Program-made: the position numbers and the translations under genes
The notes under the pieces: model-generated
The model's input: the letters and a program-made list of their open reading frames with translations, nothing else
What the model was told of the DNA's origin: nothing
Database searches by the model: none
DNA from: Cunninghamia lanceolata
Lineage: Eukaryota; Streptophyta; Pinopsida; Cupressales; Cupressaceae
Length of the DNA stretch: 64,000 bases
Assembly: GCA_027924645.1 (NCBI GenBank)
Contig: BSBN01000763.1
Coordinates: forward strand, 3,038,001-3,102,000
Reading direction: 5' to 3'
Shown here: one piece after another, positions 24,511 to 35,700 of the stretch
Position numbering within the stretch: position 1 is the stretch's first letter
Layout of the letters: every line of letters starts with the position of its first letter

Positions 24511-25634
24511 ATATGTGTTTCCATCATGAGAGGTCTAGGTATGTGGTTCTAGGCTTGATGTGCCCCCTATCTATCTTGCGAAGAGCCACTACCTCTACCC
24601 TAAAAATCCTAAATGTCAAAGTAATTAGGAATCTGGTTGAGGATGAACTCACAATAGAGTTTCCTTAAGAAATATTATTATTACAAGGATGTTCATCAAA
24701 TACCATGTACCATCAATCCCAAAAGTTTTTGGATATACCATCGTGCACACAACAATGAATCGGGAACTGTTTGCAACTCTCTTCTAGTGTTTGGCCAATT
24801 TTAGGATTGATAAAATGTGCATATAATTGAGATTTCATAATTTTTTTTGTCCTTAACTTGTTTGTAAGATAATTTGTCAACATAGTATTTATGACTCATC
24901 TCCCTATAGTTATTCCATTTGGTGATTTAGGTTGTCACCAAATTAATATGAGAAACAATGACATCTAATGACTTGGCAAGGGCTCTCCTACAATTAGTGC
25001 TTCCAATTGGAGTATTTAATGTTTCAATTAGGGCTTCCATTTGTTTTTTATTTTCTTCAATCCACCCTAAATAGTTTTCTTATGTGTCTCTTTAATCGTG
25101 AGGACATGAGGTGGGGGGGATTTTGAGGGTTCTCCTCAGTTTGAGGGGGTTGTTTTGAGCCTCCTCTACTGGATTAGCATTTTGTGATGCCTCATTAACT
25201 GAAAATTCAAGATAAAAATGCAATCAAAACATTGTAAAATTAACAATTTCTTTTCAAATTCACAAAACACTAACAAACCATACCTTGTTCAGCTGCTACA
25301 CTCTCTACATCTCGTGCATAACATCCTCAAGAGTGGGATTGATGAGGTGGCATGGTGAATTGTTGATTTCCCTTTGAAATTGTTGATTCCCCTTTGTTAT
25401 AACACGCTCGTGGTAGCATAGGTGAAACCTATAGCCAAATTTTGCAAATGAGCCATGGATTTCACCTTTTCTTGATTTATTTGGGTAACCTAAAACACGA
25501 GCATGTTATAATGCACTCGCATTTTAGGCTTGGTAATACCAAGACATAACACACTCGCATTATGGCTCCTATGGGAACAAAAAGTGGTTGTACCACTTTT
25601 TGGTCCCCCATCTTTGTGCATTGACCCTTCTATT
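24511..25634. other. Unassigned DNA with a short decayed frame on the minus strand
   Basis: No recognised gene. A minus-strand frame at about 24800-25079 stays open apart from one TAA (opening ENYLGWIEENKKQMEALIE). It looks coding-like but matches no family I know. A poly-T run lies near 24840 and a G-rich patch at about 25110-25150. Confidence 0.5.
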
Positions 25635-26162
25635 AAGTTGGAGAAAATTTAGAGGCGATTCCTCTAGTCTATTTTGGAAGAAAAAAGAAGGTTGGATTTG
25701 GTTTCCTAGGATCAAGATTGTTTACCAAGGAAATTGGGGGTCCTAGATCTTAGAAAGCTAAGATTGTTCAATTTGGCTAAAGTTGGAAGGACATTTGTCA
25801 AGGAGGAGAAGTCATGGACCATCATTATAAAGTTGAAACATAAGGTGAATAACAACTTCATTTATTTTTTCTTGAGTGACTCTCTTTGTGATGGGTCTCA
25901 CTTCTAGAATGGTCTATGCAAAAGTAGAAATCTTCTTTGGAAAAGTGTTAAGTGGAATTTGGGAGTTGACAAAAAGGTTCTCTCTTAGAAAGAAAAGTGG
26001 CTCTTGGATTTACCCCTTGCTTCCCTTGAATGGCTTTAACCTTTATGTGATACTCTTAAGGGGACTATATGTAGTAAGGTTGGAGATTACCTAGAGACAA
26101 GGGTTTTTGTTATGACATGGAGAAACTTGAACTTGGTCAATGCCTCTCCAAATAGCTTGTAA
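25635..26162 (+). pseudogene. LINE (non-LTR retrotransposon) ORF2 C-terminal relic
   Basis: 176 codons in one frame. Order: KLEKI.RRFL.S, then LPRKLGVLDLRKL, a region typical of the end of plant L1-type reverse transcriptase (consensus near FLWSG, W-D and GGLGLRDL), then HF.NGLCKSRNLLWKSVKW and LS.KEKWLLDL. The dots are in-frame stops. Four are TAG at positions where the family has Trp, one is TAG for Gln and one later is TAA. No frameshift is seen. The 5' part of the LINE is absent, as is usual for truncated insertions. Confidence 0.75.
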
Positions 26163-27660
26163 CTTGTATGTAGGTTGCTTTTAACTTGGTAAATATTTTT
26201 TAGATGTTTTAATTTAATAGAGAGGATGTTTTTTGTTTAGAATGTGACTCAAACAAAACATGAGTGAGTTAGACTCCAGTGTGACACATGAACTATATCC
26301 TTGCTATGGGTGACCACCTAGTCACTCCCACTCTCATGGCAAGAGCCAATTGAGTGGAGGTACAATGAAGGGGTTGTTCTATTCTCTAGGAAGTAGAATG
26401 TTAGGGATCATAGTTGACTTGTTCATGTGATATGTGTTTGTGTATGTTTGATGGGAATTTGTATGAATGTTATGATGATGAAAATGTTTAATGGCTATTG
26501 TGGTTGTGATAATAATATGACCCAAAGGATCACTTGTTCTAAGCCTAGCTCAAACATTATTCTACTTCTTTATGATGCAGAGGTGATCTAGCCTCCTTTG
26601 TTCATTTTTAGTATGTTGTTGTATGAGTACTTATTAATCAATAATTCTTTGTTGATGTTCTTTGGCTTCTCTTCTTTGTTCCATGTTTTGTTGAATGAGA
26701 ATTGGTTGAGGGATGTTCTCCCTAATCTCATCTAGAAGATAGATTTTACCCAATCTTTCCTAATTGGGCACATCCAATGCTAGACAAGAGAGGGAAATAT
26801 TGTTTACATTGACTTGTTTTAATTGACTTTGTTGACTTTATTGACCTCATGATGAAATCAAGGGTTTGACTTGGTCAATATTTTCTTTTTTTTATGCTTT
26901 TCTAATGTTTTTTGTAGTTTCTTATGGATATAATCCTATATGAATGTAAAACAACTTTTGATTCTTTTTTCTAAATATCAAATGATTTAATTAGCTAGAA
27001 AGGGAAAATATATGCAAACTATATGATTTTTGTAGGCAATCTAAACTATGTTTTTGTTTTGTTTTCATGGATCAATTTTGGAATGTAATCAAAATGAATT
27101 GAAAATTTCAGTTAATCTAGATGCAATAAAATTAAATTAATCTAAGAAATTAATTCAAACTAGTCTAATAAATTTAAATGCAAAATTACTCTAGGAAAGC
27201 AAATTAATACTACCTATTAAGAGAAAAACAAGCAATGTGTGACTTTCCCAAGAGCAAGATTTGATCTAATTTTACCAAAACATGAGAAAACTCTATAAAT
27301 TAGGTAGAATTGCCTAGCATGAGTCCTCAAAGATCCTCATTGGTAGTTATTCCTTCCTCTATAGTAGCAGGGTTCTCCTCTTAGTAATAGGGACAAAAAT
27401 AGAGATATGAAAAGAGAATGGCTATGAGATTTGAAGCTATGTAAATTTGAAAGGGAATTGAATTGAGCCTATGTATGCTATAAAAAATTAAATGGCTTGA
27501 GCTTTGAAGCTACGGCTAAAAAGAAAAGGCACACAAGGTCCTCTAATGATCATAAAAATGCTATGGGGGTAACTATTTACAAAAACTTGAGCAAAAGAAA
27601 GAATTCAATATTGAATTTGTCTCCCCAAATGCATAGAGGAGGGGGTATTTATAGGCTTGA
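26163..27660. other. AT-rich intergenic DNA
   Basis: No gene, repeat array or RNA gene recognised. It may include the LINE 3' untranslated region at the left. Confidence 0.5.
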
Positions 27661-27686
27661 AATCAACACCAATGGTGGTGTTGATT
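27661..27686. repeat. Perfect hairpin with 11-bp arms
   Basis: AATCAACACCA and TGGTGTTGATT are separated by ATGG. Just upstream (about 27646-27656) is GGTATTTATAGGC, a TATA-like core promoter, so this may be the promoter region of an unrecognised old LTR. Confidence 0.7.
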
Positions 27687-27937
27687 GGGGAGTTAACATG
27701 AATTGATCGAAGTATGATTTGGTTTTGATTGGAAGTGAACAAAGGTTAGAGAGAAGATACTAAAGAATGAATGAAAGATAACAATAAACTAATTGGGAGA
27801 TAAGAATAGACTAATTAAGAAATTATAAATAGTTAGGAGAAGTGAACAATTTATTATGCATGAAGGAAATCACAACCAAAATAAAAAAAATGGAGTCAAA
27901 CTATGTTAAAACTAGAAGAAATTATGCATGGAAAAGA

Positions 27938-28330
27938 TGACAAGGTCACCCCTAGAGATCCTAGTTAAGTTGTAGGGTTGCCTAGGGAGATCCCAAAGGT
28001 AATAGGGGTGACCTAGTCCAAATGGTTTGGACAGATGGTTTGAAGGTGTAAAAGTGGTCTTGAAGGGATGAAAATGGTTTTGGACACCTAAAATGAGGAA
28101 CACTGGTCATGAAAAGTGGGTTGCCCCTTTTACTAAGGCAAGTCACCCTTGGAGATCACACTTTAGCTACAGGGTTGCCTAGGGAGATCTTACAAGACAT
28201 AGGGGTGACCCAGCTAGAATGGTTTAGACAAGTGGTTAAGAGGTATGGGGGACCTTGGAAGGTTAATTGGATGGTCAAAAAAGAATGCCTGATGAAAATT
28301 CCCCTTGGGGGAAGTGAATTTCCCCTCTTG
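27938..28330. repeat. Two imperfect tandem copies of a ~190-bp unit
   Basis: The first copy (about 27938-28110) and second (about 28135-28330) share GGGTTGCCTAGGGAGATC, AGGGGTGACC and TGGTTTRGACA in the same order and spacing. They are strongly diverged, with no coding signal. Confidence 0.7.
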
Positions 28331-29489
28331 TGAGGTGGACTATCTATGTCATTAGGGTTGGCAAGTGACAGGGGTGGTTTTTCATAAATGGGTTACTTGG
28401 ACAACAAGAAATCGTGCAATATCTTAGAAGGCTAGCTTGAATGTTAGGGAGGCACAAACAAAAACAAAAATATTTGAAAATGTGTCACCAAGAGAGAAGT
28501 TGCTAAGAGGTATATATAATTCATGCTTACATATACATGATTAGGACTCTAACTCATCATAAGACTACCATGTAGGTCTGTGCATCTTTTCAATACTTAC
28601 ATAGTTTCCCCCTTAGGGATAGTAGTCTACATAAAAGGTAGGTACCATTCGTGAAGAATAGCCTATACCTTTGTCATTGTCCTACATCTAGACCTAATAT
28701 ACAAACTAGTTCAAGCATAAGTCAAATATAAGGTTTAAGTAAATACTAGGAGGGAGAATTTAGAATGTACCATAAATGTTGAGTTTACCCGAGTCATCTT
28801 GCCTTGTCATGAAAACTTGTAAAGATTATAAAAACATGTCATATGAGGATAAGAGCCTAGACAAGGGATCACAAACACATGCTAAGCTAGAGAGGAGAAG
28901 AACAAATCTTCTTTTTATTACAAATTTTGAAGGAATGTATTCTATTTTTAGGTATTTTTGAAAATATTTACAACATTTTAAGTTTTTTTGACTTTCTAAT
29001 TTTTATGGTTTTTTTGAAGTTTTTGCAATGGTCTAACCTCACCTCTTGAGGTATTTGAGAGACCTATGTTTAATGAAGAGATTTATACCCTTTCCCTCTT
29101 GCATGGGGAGATTTGCATGCTTGATTGCATAATTTCTCTTTTGACTTTGTTGGAGGACTGACTTGTACTCAAACATTGTTATTCACCTATCGTTGCAAGA
29201 CCTGATTGGTTGAGATCTATACTTAGCTTTGGCCAATATGTTTTACTTTGCTTTCCTTCCTTGTGCACATGGTTGGCTAGAGTATTTATTTATGTTGTTA
29301 AGATGCATACTTATGATTATCACACAAGGATGATAGAGTTATTGTCTTTTTCTTGTATGATTGAGATGTAAAATGTAAAATGTATGGATGAGAAACACAT
29401 GTGGATGCAAATGTAATACATCTTTTGGATACTTTCTAGTTCTAAGTATGGCATGAGTTATGACATTAATTATTGCTTGATTTTGATAA
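28331..29489. other. Unassigned DNA
   Basis: I recognise no gene, LTR boundary or RNA gene here. Confidence 0.45.
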
Positions 29490-30664
29490 TATGTAGAACT
29501 TTTGCATATGTAAGAAGTGATAGGAGAATCAGTAGAACTCTCTACTTGAGAACTTTTAGTTTTGCAAAATGAAAAGCTTAATTTCTTTTTAAAAATAGAG
29601 TGATTATTTACCACTTTTGCGTATGTAAGAAGTGATAGGAGAATTAGTAGAACTATCTACTTAGAACATGTAGTTTCACAAAATGAAAAGCTTAACCATC
29701 TATTACGTTGTAATTTCTTACAACTTTCAATTAATCTACAACATAATCACGATTAACATAAACAAAAACAATATAAGCACATTACTTTTGCTCAATCATT
29801 CCATAGTTCTCTAAAAAAAAAAAAATTTTGTGTGGGTGGGAGGCTATTTTAAACATCATCCACTTCAACAGTCAAAGGTTAATTTTGACCAGTAAAAATA
29901 AGACAAATATATACCACTTTTTGTTATGAATGAGGTGTAAAATTATTATTAATTGTTTGACCATTAAAATGGATAATATTTAAGTAGAGGGATAGAAAAA
30001 GGATCTTTAAATCTGATTTAATTATTGAATAGTGTGAAAAAGCATGTTCATTTCAATCGTACTATTACTAGAAACTGCCATTTGATTGAATAAAAATAAT
30101 GATGACGTTCTGTTGAGAAAATGGCATCTAACCTGCAGATATTTTTAGTAAGATATCATAAATATATAGCAGGTGGTTTTTACCTTCCAAATTAATCATG
30201 GAGCATATGGAACAAAAATGTTGCACTCTTGGTGACAGATAAACTCTATGTCATCGATAGAAACCTCGCCCAGATCTTATCTCTGAAGATCTGACACGCG
30301 TAATTTCACAGCATTACTAATTCCATGGAGCAATGCTTCTCTGTAAGTTCAATTTCTTAGACATGACCTAATTCTATTAAGGATTTAAATTCTGGATGAG
30401 CTCTGATGTGGGGTATTTGACAGTTTTATGATCAAGGCATTGGAATTTTTAGAATATATAAACGTTTGTGGAAAGCTCATTTGTAAATCCAGTGGCAGGC
30501 ACCGACAGAATTGGAGATTTCTTTCGGTGATACCTACAATTTTTCTTCCCAGTTTTCTGGCACGCGTGGATTGTGGACCTCAACATCTTGTTCGAATTTG
30601 TTATCAGACGACGAGTTACATAACACTCGTGGCGAGAGCAGCGATCCAAATTTGATTTACACCT
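29490..30664 (+). repeat. Short copy of a duplicated host segment (paralogous to 48440-54176)
   Basis: The left part (29490-30100) matches 48440-49014, including a shared internal tandem duplication with AGAAGTGATA and GTAGAACTATCTACTT. The right part (about 30100-30664) matches 53622-54176, through a bHLH upstream region and 5' exons. The long copy has about 4.6 kb of gene fragments between those parts. Identity ends abruptly after TTTACACCT at 30664. Confidence 0.88.
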
Positions 30665-30666
30665 AA
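30325..30666 (+). pseudogene. bHLH gene 5' fragment (short copy)
   Basis: Predicted exon 1 is 30325-30342 (MEQCFS), followed by a GTAAGT donor. Exon 2 starts at 30553 after TTCTTCCCAG, in matching phase, and reads FSGTRGLWTSTSCSNLLSDD, then ELHNTRGESSD, reaching a TAA at 30664-30666 where homology to the long copy ends. The bHLH domain itself is absent. Assignment rests on identity to 53921-54176, which leads into a bHLH domain. The acceptor kept here is missing in the long copy, so this copy shows the ancestral intron. Intron prediction is by eye. Confidence 0.65.
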
Positions 30667-30813
30667 TGCTGCTACTATATTAGATAGTATGTGCGTGGCT
30701 TCTGCACAGTTCAAACCAGTAAGATTGTCTGTCTCCATACAAGATCATAGAGTGTGATTTGAAATGTAGTTTCATATCACATTTATAGTTATACACTTTG
30801 TAATTTGGGAAAA

Positions 30814-31280
30814 TTATTTCGAAGGTCGAGGATTTTTAGGAATAACTGAAACAATGATCATAGGATAAGAAGGTGGAGGCAGATAAAGGACCCCACATAC
30901 ATTGATTTTAGGAATATAAGAAAGATTTTGAACATTAATGGACTTATCAAACATCCCCTTAGCGGGTGGGATTAGTGGATTAAAAATGATTGTATTAACA
31001 TTACTACCTTCTTGAGAAATATATGTTGTAGGAGAAGAAACAAAAGAAGTGTGCTCAGCATCTATCCATGGGGGATTCGATGTGAGGTGAGACTCTTTAT
31101 CTACTAATATTTTATATGTAGAATGGAGAGCATCTAAATGAAGAGAAGATAAAGTAATGTTAAGAAAAATATTAATGACATAGGAAGAGCTAAGTCACCA
31201 TCACACGCATGAAATGAAACACCACTCTCACAAACTCTTTGAGTAAACTTAGAAAGTGATGCAAGAAAAGAAGAAAACAT
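30814..31280 (-). pseudogene. Decayed reading frame of unknown family
   Basis: I do not recognise this. A start-like ATG at 31280 gives MFSSFLASLSKFTQRVCESG for about 30 codons. After a frame change near 31195 a 126-codon open frame (30814-31194, no ATG at its start) reads SSSYVINIFLNITLSSLHLD, then NPPWIDAEHTSFVSSPTTY, VCGVLYLPPPSYP and PKNPRPSK before TAA. Amino acid composition is protein-like. There is no zinc knuckle, protease or RT motif. It lies just downstream of the bHLH fragment and may be another captured or decayed gene piece. Confidence 0.4.
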
Positions 31281-32715
31281 GTTTATTTAGAAAAATAGAA
31301 GGAGAAAGTTAAGAAAGGTATAAAACAATTCAGCTGAAGGCCACCAAAAGAAATATTTTTTTTTATTTTGGAAGAAAATGGAATGAAACAGAAGGTGTTT
31401 TAAGTTAAAGTGGAAGGTTCACAAAAATGTAATATAAAAATTAAGCTACTTCTAATTTCATTACATTCAATATGAGTAGGAATGGAAAATGCTAAGATTA
31501 CATAAAACTAGAAAATAATTTACAAGGTAGAAGAGAGGATGGAGAGAGGAACCTGAAGCCAGATGGAGGAAGCCACTTCCTAGGATGCCAACATGTCACG
31601 CAGATGTCTGCACTAAGCACTATCATCCATATGACCTAAAAAATTGAACAGTTTCTAGAAAATACAAAATCCACCTAGTAATTTGCCCAATCTACAAGAC
31701 TAGAAAAAGGGAGCACAAAAAGATACCAAATAATAGTAGAACAAAGAATAACAAAGATTTAACTATTATTTAAATAGAATGAAAAAATGACAAAGAAAGG
31801 GAAAAGAAAGATGTCACCAAACTCCTAAGAAGATGAATATTTCCACCCACTGGAACCTGTAACTACAAAGAACAAAAAAATTATTGGGGTTGTTTAGGGG
31901 TTTGCTTTCAAGTCAAATCCCTAATTTGGGTATTTTTACCTCCACACAAGCCAATAAATAGATAGAAAATAGTCTGTGAATGCTCCTATCCCAAGTGTGC
32001 CTAGGAATAGTAAGAGTTGTGATTACGCAAATAGTGAAAACTAGAATGAAGAAAATAGAAGGGATGTGAGGATCCCAAAGTGCTGAGGGGCATAACAAAA
32101 TAAATTCTACAATAATAGAAAGCATAGAAAAGAATAACCATAACAATGAACAAGAACAATATCACCTTGAAAGGGGCTTGAAAAAGCCAAAGAGAGAAAG
32201 AGAGCTAAAAGAAAGTGTTATAGAAAGTTGTAGAGTGCAAGAAAGAGCCAAGTTTGAGCCAAGAGAGAGCCAAGAGTGAAAAAGATAGATTCAAAAAGAG
32301 ATAAGGAGGGAAGAGGAAGAGGTTGACGAGCCATTTTGAATCACTTCGATCCGTTACCACTGACCCACAAAAGTGACAAGTGGAAAAATGCTCAGAAATG
32401 ACCAATAAACAAGAAATTTTCATGGGATGTTAGCACGTTGCATGGACATCCACATGATGTTCTAGTGTCTAAACCATTTGGGCTCAAAAGAAATGAGACA
32501 CTAGAACATCACAGGGATAACAAAAAGTGACAACAAAACTTGATGAAAAGGCAACATAGGCAACAAGGCCTCAGCATTATGGGAGGGGAAAAGGTTAATG
32601 CAAGGGCTAAAATGAGTCTACAAATAAACTAATGGAACAAACACTAAAGCAAGGCTAAATTATAGTATGACATTGTAAGGGTATGCAATTTTTGATGTTA
32701 TAGTCAAAGACTCCC
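31281..32715. other. Purine-rich, unassigned DNA before the giant-LTR element
   Basis: No gene found. The plus strand is rich in A and G, with a long GA-rich stretch at about 32170-32330. Positions 32711-32715 are CTCCC, the left target duplication of the next element. Confidence 0.5.
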
Positions 32716-35700
32716 TGTAGTGCCCCCTGGTTGTTGGCTTGTGATAGTGGTAGTTCTGCATTGCTCTTTGTTAGTCAGAGACAGTTGTTAGTCTTTCATT
32801 GCATTGATACAGTTCTAAGACATTTGATTAGTAGGTTATGATTTATGTTTATTTTGATTTTGACAGACTATGTTCGACTGATATAATTAGACATGTGTTA
32901 TGAGTTTATGAATGCATTACTATTACTTCAGTTATGATACGTTGGACATGATTAGTAATGGATTAATATTTGCATGTTTTAGTAGATTTGTAGATATCTG
33001 GTTTCAAATGTTGTGGTTATAATCTTTTTCAAGAGTAGGGACAGTGTAGCATTACTCACTTCAAGTACCCTACTGCATTGCAATTCTCTGACTCTCTGTG
33101 TGTAGACATATATGTATTTGATCGTATACAATCAATTGCTCAGATGTAAGCTGTAGGTACCGAACCTCGACTCCACCTAATATAGCAGGTTTGAGTGGGT
33201 TCTTACACCAATGGGTATTAGTGATGGGAGATAATGCGAGGTCTATTCCACTAGGTCGGTCACTGTCTTCTATTGTGGTCTCAAGTCGTGTTATGTCACT
33301 TGGTCCTTGCCTTTTACGTTGGTAATCTTGTGTTGTGGAGTATTGTCGAGTTGTGTTATAATGCTCATGTGTGGTTGGAAAATACTCTAATGATTTCTTA
33401 TTAAAATAATAATTCTTCAATTTTGTTTATTGGATAATTTTTGGTTTAGCTTAGATCTTGGTATAACCCCTTTGTAAGATTTTAAAATAGACTAGAATTA
33501 ATTGTCTGTTTATCCTAGTGTATTTGTGTCATAAGTTGTGGTTTCATGATATCAATATCTAGCTAATTAAAGAATAATATTAGTTATGTATTAATGGTTG
33601 TTGGTTGCTGGATATGATTCTAGATTTGGGAATCTTTATAAAAAGTAAGAATTTAATGTTTGTTTGGGGGGTGGGATGCTAGGTAATGGATGCATGTCTG
33701 CATTAATTTTGAGCTGAACCATTTTATATGGGGGGATTTTGTTCTAGAGAGGGGCATTGGAAGGTGAATTCAGAAATTGGGGAAAAATCCAAGAGTTGGT
33801 TGCTGGAATACAGAAGAAATTGGAGGCTTCAGATTAAAATTTGGTTCCGGTTCCACAAAGAAGAGGTTGTTGTTGTCTTACATGGTTGGACATACAAGAG
33901 GTATGTGAATGGATCTTATCAACTATTATGTTATACTGTCTTCTACAAATAAGTAAGAGCATAGATTTCTAAGCTATCTATTCATTTATTTCTCTGTGTA
34001 TTCTATGATCATCGCATCTCATGTAATATATTTCTGTCAACTTGTTTCTCCTCTTTACTGCTCTGCATAATCTCGCCATCACACCACTGCTGGATTTTCT
34101 CACAAAAAAAACTAGTATCAACTGTTCCTGTTTTCTTCTTTCTAAATTTAATAGAGTCATTTTATGCTTCTCTGGAGTATTGGCATTTTAATATGATGGG
34201 CAGTGCTATTAACATGTTTAAGATTCCTCTTTTTGAAGCTACACTTCATTTGGATTGAATTATAACCATTGCACTGCATTTGGGTTGAACTATTAGCATT
34301 GATTACATTCAATTTCTAGTGTTTAGAGCATCTGATTTCAAAAGCTCGCAGTGATAAATTAACATCACTTCTCACCCTAACACAACTTTCTGTGTATAAT
34401 CTAATGTATTTCTTGTTTTTTATCGAGGTTTCTACCGTCGGCTAAGCTTCGCCTATAGGGAAAAGTACTCCCTCAAAGTCACCAAAGGCCATCCTTTAGG
34501 TCACACCCTCGTAGCACATATTCTAGGTGTACGACACCCTCCTCGTTTCTTCCTGCATTATCTTAAACAATTTATATGTGCTCAAAATTTTCAAAACCCT
34601 GTAATGCCAATCGACCTTTCAGGTATGCTGGCTCTTTATCGAAACCACATGTCCAGTCTCCTTCTTGACTTCGATCTGCAACCCCATTACCTTTACCATA
34701 AGTGCAATAACATGCATGACCGGATTATTCTCGTTAAGTCTGACTGCTTGCTGTTTCTATTTTCTGTTCTCCTAAAATTAGAATTATAAGATTCTTGGCA
34801 AATTATCAAGTTTCTAATCCTGCATCCTATGGAATAGACGCCTTGGCATTATTAATGGAGTTTATTTTTATTGATTATTCACTGTTCATTCTTGTGAGCG
34901 AATCTGAGGTGTGCCAAGTCTGTGCAATTCTTGTGACCGCATGCCTTGTGTAGGCTTCCCTATTTTGTTTGCATAACCACTAAATCTTTTCCATTTATAT
35001 TAGCTGAAAAAAATTTCACTTCTATTTTGCTTGAATGGATGGCCGCACTCGGTTCCAAAGCTCCCATTTGAGGACAGGCAGAGCGGACGCTGGCAAAATT
35101 GTGGAGACTGGCCTTACACTGGCTATTGTATTTATTTATAACTTTCAAGGGCTTTATTCTGTCTTTATCAAACCCATGTTGTGCATATTCTTTAACCAAC
35201 CCATTCCATGAGGCCCTTACGGTGGATGATGCATAAAGTCTACTAGAATCCTCTTTATCTCTCACTGTAAAACTTTCTAACTCCTCAGTTGTCCCTATCA
35301 GCGTATCCCTAGAATCTCCTATGGGTGGAAATGCTAGTTTATAACTTAGTTTGATTGCCTAGAAACATTGTTTGAACGTGGGTCTTAGTGTGTGGCCTCT
35401 ATCTTTGTTTGACCTTAACAATATAGTTTTGGACCCGCAACATTACCACTGATGTTTTGAGATTTGTAAGTAGTAATAGTTAGTTGGCAGTTCCTTAGTA
35501 ATTTTGCTGCCACCTGTTGAGGATGGGTTAGTATTAAATATAGTATTTACTTCAGTTATTGGTTGTTTTGCTATCACAAGTTTTAGAATGTTATGGAATA
35601 CTGCTATAGTTGCAGCAGTTTGTGAGTTAGTCAAAAACTTTAAGCTTAATCCTTAGTTGTTGTTAAGCTATGTGGGGTTCGTTTGAGCTTGTATTGGTTT

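Noticed and set aside
27497..27706. Small Lys-rich ORF (MSFEATAKKKRH)
   Set aside because: Short, no homology recognised, and it runs across the hairpin and TATA-like region.
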